From: Candidatus Rifleibacteriota bacterium | Lineage (GTDB): Bacteria > Muiribacteriota > Ozemobacteria > Ozemobacterales > Ozemobacteraceae | Direction of reading: 5' to 3' | Length of the DNA stretch: 64,000 bases | Assembly (NCBI GenBank): GCA_015233565.1 | Contig: JADFXM010000031.1 | Coordinates: 1 to 64,000, forward strand | Shown: positions 60,595-64,000 of the stretch, piece after piece | How the letters are laid out: the number at the start of each line of letters is the position of its first letter | How positions within the stretch are numbered: position 1 is the first letter of the stretch | Notes under the pieces: generated by a model | The model's input: only the letters and a program-made list of their open reading frames with translations | Told to the model about the DNA's origin: nothing | Database searches by the model: none | Translations under genes and position numbers: made by a program

Positions 60595-62556
60595 TTAATC
60601 ATCGTTCACCAATTTCACTGACCAAACGTGATTTTTGTTCGTGGAAATCCATTTCTTACCTACTGGCGGTGAAAGCCTGATTCTTTCTTTCAGAGTGATC
60701 CAACCTTTCAAGACCCAATCATCGAGAGGAACAATTCCTTCTGAAACGTCGTCCTGGTGATTTTGAAGAATTTTTTGAATTGTGTTTTCGGGGGTTGCGT
60801 GAACTGTTGAGCTGCTTTCTATGAGTGATGGTGGGGGAGCCGCTGATGCAAACACTCTTTTCTGATTCTTTGAGTTGGGATGTGCGGAACCAGGGTTCAT
60901 ATTTGAGAGTAAAGAGCCCTCACGAAGGTTAGAACCTCCTGATTCAGCAGAACCTATCGAGGAAATAGAACTATCAGTTCCGGAAAAGTTACTTGAATCG
61001 GTAAAAGTATCCGAATTGCTGGAACCAGGATTTTCAGAAAAATCATTGGGTTTTGCTGTCTCCCCCTTTGCTGTAGAGCTACCTTCTGAATTTGTAACGG
61101 TAAAAGAGGGAGGAGTCACAAAATTTGCTGAAGGCAATTGTTGTCCTGGGGGTGCTGAGAGAGCCGTAGGTGCAAGAACTCCCAAAGGGGCTTGTGCCAT
61201 TGATTCTGAAGGGGTAGGGGGGGCTGAAAAAACTGGTGGTGCAGAAGGTGCAGGGGGCAAACCAGCCATTTGAAACATTTTACCCTCTTTTTCACAAAAA
61301 GATGCTTTTTCTCTTTTTTCATTCATTGTTGCTGATTTATCTTTAAGCAGAGGTTCTTCCATAACCAATTTAACCCCATCGTTTGATAAATCGTCTAAGT
61401 GTTTAGCGTCACCTTTATTTGATGAATGCTTCTTTGTTACTGAGGATAAATTAGATGTCTGATCCAATGGTTCGGCAATGACTTTACGTGGCAATTTCGC
61501 CTCCAGGTTTTTAGCTTCAACCTTTCTTTGCTCAGAAAATCGCAATGCCCTAGGTTCAATTCCGGATTTATCTTCAATTTTTTGTTTTTCATTGTCATTA
61601 AGCATGGCAATTTGGAATGATTCAGCTGAGGATAAACCGGATTGTATTTGCGTTGAGCTAGCTGAAGCTCCAAAAAGTTTTCCTGTATGAATGCTTTCAA
61701 TCTCGGTTTTCGTTGTTCCAGCCTTCGCCAACTCGATTTTTGTTGTTTCAGCTCTGGCCTTTTCGGCTTCAGAAATCTCAATCTTCGCGGTGTTAACTAT
61801 TGTCTCTTCAGCTTTCGTTGCGCCGGCTTTAAATGGTTCAGTCTTTGCTAGCTGAGCTTTTGCTATCTCAAACTTCACAGCCTCAACTTTTGCGGATCCA
61901 GCTTTGGCCAGCTCAGTCTTTGTTCCCTCAGTCTTCATAGCTTCGACTTTCAAAGCTTCATTCTTCGCCAGTTCAGCTTTTATTGCGTCAGCTCTTTTCG
62001 TTTCAGCTTTCAAAACTCCTGCTCGTGCTGCTTCATTCTTCATCGCTTCAGCTTTTGCAATTTCAGGCTTAATGAATTCTGTTTTAACAGTATCAGGGTT
62101 TGTTAAATCATTTTTTGTGGAATCAGGTTTTAGAGCAAGCATTATTGGCTGAGAAGATGAGGTCAGGGAATTAGAAAAACTCGGTTGAGAAGTTTGAAAA
62201 ACCTCATTTGGCGCTTTTTTTTGATCATTCAACAATCGATTTTTATTGAAAGGTAGAATAAGAAAAAAAGCAACCAATGCTGCAATAGCCAAGGAGAAGC
62301 TCCCCGTAATAATTTTTTGCCAGGTTAGCCTTTCGGATGCAGCTTTCTGCGGGATTTTAAAAATTCTTTCTCCCAGAGCCTTCAAAGGAGGCTTGGTAGC
62401 AATAGATTCGAAACATTCTCCAAGTTTTTTTTCATATTGATAGGCTGCGCGGCAATTGGCACAGCTTTCAAGATGCGATTGGAAATCCCCTGATTGTGTG
62501 ATCGAGGGAAGATTCGCATGGTCAAGAATTAATTCCCTGAATTCTTCGCAGTTCAT
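60595..62556 (-). CDS. Zinc-finger anti-sigma factor with pentapeptide repeat region
   Basis: A 653-residue protein. The N-terminal ZAS domain has Cys3, His28, Cys32 and Cys35 in the C-x24-H-x3-C-x2-C arrangement that holds the ECF sigma factor. A transmembrane helix spans about 83-103 (TGSFSLAIAALVAFFLIL). The extracytoplasmic part starts with residues 156-285, 26 consecutive pentapeptides of the form x-x-K-x-E, then Ser/Pro/Ala-rich sequence (APPTPSESMAQAPLGVLAPT) and a small C-terminal region (EGIVPLDDWVLKGWITLKER) that looks folded. It is 12 bases downstream of its sigma gene. Typical anti-sigma factors are 80-300 residues; this extracytoplasmic part is unusually long and may be the sensor. 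Confidence 0.85.
   Translation of the reverse strand: MNCEEFRELILDHANLPSITQSGDFQSHLESCANCRAAYQYEKKLGECFESIATKPPLKALGERIFKIPQKAASERLTWQKIITGSFSLAIAALVAFFLILPFNKNRLLNDQKKAPNEVFQTSQPSFSNSLTSSSQPIMLALKPDSTKNDLTNPDTVKTEFIKPEIAKAEAMKNEAARAGVLKAETKRADAIKAELAKNEALKVEAMKTEGTKTELAKAGSAKVEAVKFEIAKAQLAKTEPFKAGATKAEETIVNTAKIEISEAEKARAETTKIELAKAGTTKTEIESIHTGKLFGASASSTQIQSGLSSAESFQIAMLNDNEKQKIEDKSGIEPRALRFSEQRKVEAKNLEAKLPRKVIAEPLDQTSNLSSVTKKHSSNKGDAKHLDDLSNDGVKLVMEEPLLKDKSATMNEKREKASFCEKEGKMFQMAGLPPAPSAPPVFSAPPTPSESMAQAPLGVLAPTALSAPPGQQLPSANFVTPPSFTVTNSEGSSTAKGETAKPNDFSENPGSSNSDTFTDSSNFSGTDSSISSIGSAESGGSNLREGSLLSNMNPGSAHPNSKNQKRVFASAAPPPSLIESSSTVHATPENTIQKILQNHQDDVSEGIVPLDDWVLKGWITLKERIRLSPPVGKKWISTNKNHVWSVKLVNDD
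61702..62091 (-). repeat. 15-bp period coding repeat (26 pentapeptides)
   Basis: In the anti-sigma gene, residues 156-285 repeat every five residues with Glu at the fifth and Lys at the third position (for example LAKNE ALKVE AMKTE GTKTE), without indels. Confidence 0.85.
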
Positions 62557-62568
62557 AATTCTTTTTTC

Positions 62569-63135
62569 TCATTCCTTCTTAAATTCACTTATCACGCATC
62601 GGGATGCAATAAATCTATCAAGTTTAAGACGTGCTTGCCGAACCTTTGTTTTCGCTGTTCCAAGAGGTAGTTCCATTATTTGGGAAAGTTCGCTGATCGT
62701 AATTCCTCCAAGATAAACCAAACCCACTATTATTCGTTCTTCCATTCCGAGTTTTTCTAGTGCTTCATCAAGATATCGCAGTAGTTCTTCTCGGTCGAGT
62801 TTGTCAATGACTTGTGAATCAATTGCTGGTTGGCCATCTGGAATATCAAATGGTTCTTCTACTGCTACTTGAAAATTTTTTCTACCGCGCCACCAATCAA
62901 TCAAAAGATTTTTGGCGATTCTGAAAATCCAGCTTTTCAAATTACCTTCAATGAAGGAAGTTTTTTTTCGATAGAGCTTTTCAAAAACTTCCTGCGTTTT
63001 ATCCATTGCAACTTCAATATCACCTATATTTTTAAGGAAAAAATTATAAAGACGGGGACCGAAAAGTTGATATAACTCTTTCCAAGCAACTTCTGAACCT
63101 CGCAAAGCCTCCTTCCAGATTCCTTCAGGATTCAT
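62569..63135 (-). CDS. ECF-type RNA polymerase sigma factor
   Basis: A 188-residue sigma70-family ECF factor. Region 2 (about 40-85) contains DKTQEVFEKLYRK and LKSWIFRIAKNLLIDWWRGR for -10 recognition and core binding. Region 4 (about 130-180) contains the helix-turn-helix ITISELSQIMELPLGTAKTKVRQ for -35 recognition. The linker of about 25 residues (EEPFDIPDGQPAIDSQ) is normal for the family. It is co-transcribed with the downstream zinc-finger anti-sigma factor. No second copy of a GGAAC-type autoregulated promoter could be fixed upstream. Confidence 0.93.
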   Translation of the reverse strand: MNPEGIWKEALRGSEVAWKELYQLFGPRLYNFFLKNIGDIEVAMDKTQEVFEKLYRKKTSFIEGNLKSWIFRIAKNLLIDWWRGRKNFQVAVEEPFDIPDGQPAIDSQVIDKLDREELLRYLDEALEKLGMEERIIVGLVYLGGITISELSQIMELPLGTAKTKVRQARLKLDRFIASRCVISEFKKE

Positions 63136-63481
63136 TTCTCTTCGCTGGCTCTTTCGAATTTTGCTATTTCAAATAATCAAACGAAAATTTAACATAGTGG
63201 ATTTAGAAAAAATTGGCTTTGCTGATTTTTTTGTTCCCTAAATTAGGATCTGCCGTATTATGCAAAGGCCCGATATAAACCAAGAAAGGGGAAAAATAAC
63301 ACCTGCAAGAAAAGATTATACTTGAGATTGTGACTGTTGGAAAACCCAAAAAAAAAGTATTTTTCTATGCATCGAAACACAGTTCTTTCCAGCTTTTCAT
63401 GCATTCCAACAGCAGTGTTTCTTACGGATTTGATGGGAAGCGATTGCATAAGCAGTTGCATTCATTCATTGTCTTCATCTG
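63136..63481. other. Intergenic gap
   Basis: A 346-base gap between the sigma gene and the DUF2325 gene. It should include the promoter for the sigma operon on the minus strand. Short open frames here have no ribosome site or family resemblance. Confidence 0.5.
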
Positions 63482-64000
63482 TTATTTCTTATATTTTTCC
63501 AAAATCTGTTGACGAAGTGTTCCGGTTCCACTGTTATGGATAAAATACAGATCTTGTTGATCTGTAACAGTTGAGCGGGTTTGCCATGTATGCAAATGTC
63601 CGGCATATGCAGTTATTACCACCACAACATCACATCTTCGAACAATCTCAGCGGTTCTAGCCTGGCTTATTGTTCGGTAACCATCATACCATTCATAATC
63701 GCAATCCTTGACTCCTGCTTCTTTGAGAAGGGCCCAATAATGATCACGCCCCACTCCTCCGAAGATCACTACTCGTTTTCCCACTAATAGATCCTTAACT
63801 GATTTATAGGATTCATCAGGAATTGCATGCAAATCTCTAAGTTGCTGAAGATACTGTTGGCTCTCAGTATCAAGTTTTCGCATGTAGTTTCTTAATTCAT
63901 TGTTTTCATCCAGGACTTCCTGGTATTCACGTTGTGCCTGATTCGTTTTTGCTTCCATCGTTCGAAGCTGGCGATTGACTTCTGCCGGCTCAAGGCGGGA
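63482..64000 (-). CDS. DUF2325 domain protein (5' end outside window)
   Basis: The minus-strand frame is open to the right edge (SRLEPAEVNRQLRT precedes the Met at 63958), so the start probably lies beyond the window. The visible part begins with a Gln/Glu-rich coiled coil of about 60 residues (TNQAQREYQEVLDENNELRN). The C-terminal domain follows: VVIFGGVGRDHYWALLKEAG, ARTAEIVRRCDVVVVITAYA, HNSGTGTLRQQIL. The GG-rich Rossmann-like start and DVVVV strand fit DUF2325, a family of unknown function often fused to other signalling segments. A role cannot be given. Confidence 0.75.
   Translation of the reverse strand, partial: SRLEPAEVNRQLRTMEAKTNQAQREYQEVLDENNELRNYMRKLDTESQQYLQQLRDLHAIPDESYKSVKDLLVGKRVVIFGGVGRDHYWALLKEAGVKDCDYEWYDGYRTISQARTAEIVRRCDVVVVITAYAGHLHTWQTRSTVTDQQDLYFIHNSGTGTLRQQILEKYKK

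Overview
The window comes from a moderately AT-rich, diderm, chemotactic bacterium. Support for an outer membrane comes from a TolC-type channel, a predicted outer-membrane barrel, lipoproteins and a secretin-type N-domain. The MotAB stator, poly-HAMP receptor, B12-type radical SAM proteins, GlgE pathway and YgfK-type reductase suggest an anaerobic or facultative lineage outside the classical model phyla. A Riflebacteria-like or deltaproteobacteria-like source is only a guess. I saw no tRNA, rRNA, CRISPR array, phage region or intact transposase.

Bases 1-25500 are dominated by signal transduction. The order is: a receptor with at least eight tandem 91-residue HAMP units (cut by the left edge), cheA, an opposing cheD, then cheR, a second cheD, cheB, a degenerate receiver and a 1224-residue CheA-like protein carrying several HPt-like modules. 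On the minus strand follows a motA-motB-hypothetical operon; the hypothetical secreted protein has a repeated motif resembling the MotB plug helix. Then come an HDAC-fold protein that has lost zinc ligands, a LysM/beta-barrel envelope protein, a CheY-CheX fusion, two tandem STAS-like/HDOD proteins and a left-handed beta-helix protein. Together these form a complete methylation/deamidation adaptation set (CheR, CheB, two CheD, CheX) around two CheA-type kinases.

Bases 25500-36500 are metabolic and envelope genes: a YgfK-type Fe-S flavoprotein, a stand-alone secretin N-domain protein with a repeat-rich partner, a Lys/Ala-rich secreted protein behind a very good sigma70-type promoter, a DUF1015 protein, and a GlgM/GlgA-type glycosyltransferase followed by GlgE (maltose-1-phosphate route to alpha-glucan).

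Bases 36700-46650 hold the most system-like cluster: four paralogous cobalamin-binding-type radical SAM proteins arranged around a divergent ~500-base gap. A GNAT-type acyltransferase, a small possibly GNAT-like protein and a GH3-family acyl-adenylating amide synthetase follow. This looks like an undescribed biosynthetic or lipid/metabolite-modifying pathway; its product cannot be read from sequence.

Bases 46650-64000 are surface and regulatory genes separated by long gaps: a six-repeat Ig-like lipoprotein, TolC, a PhnD-like binding protein next to a hybrid histidine kinase, a collagen-like lipoprotein with a structured-looking leader, a flavin reductase, an ECF sigma/anti-sigma pair whose anti-sigma factor contains 26 pentapeptide repeats, and the end of a DUF2325 protein. 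The gaps hold mobile-looking non-coding DNA: a three-copy ~155-bp element with ~29-bp terminal inverted repeats, two abutting ~230-bp elements bounded by TTAATCCGAAGTTCC, two candidates bounded by TAATACCAAT, and a run of four strong hairpins.
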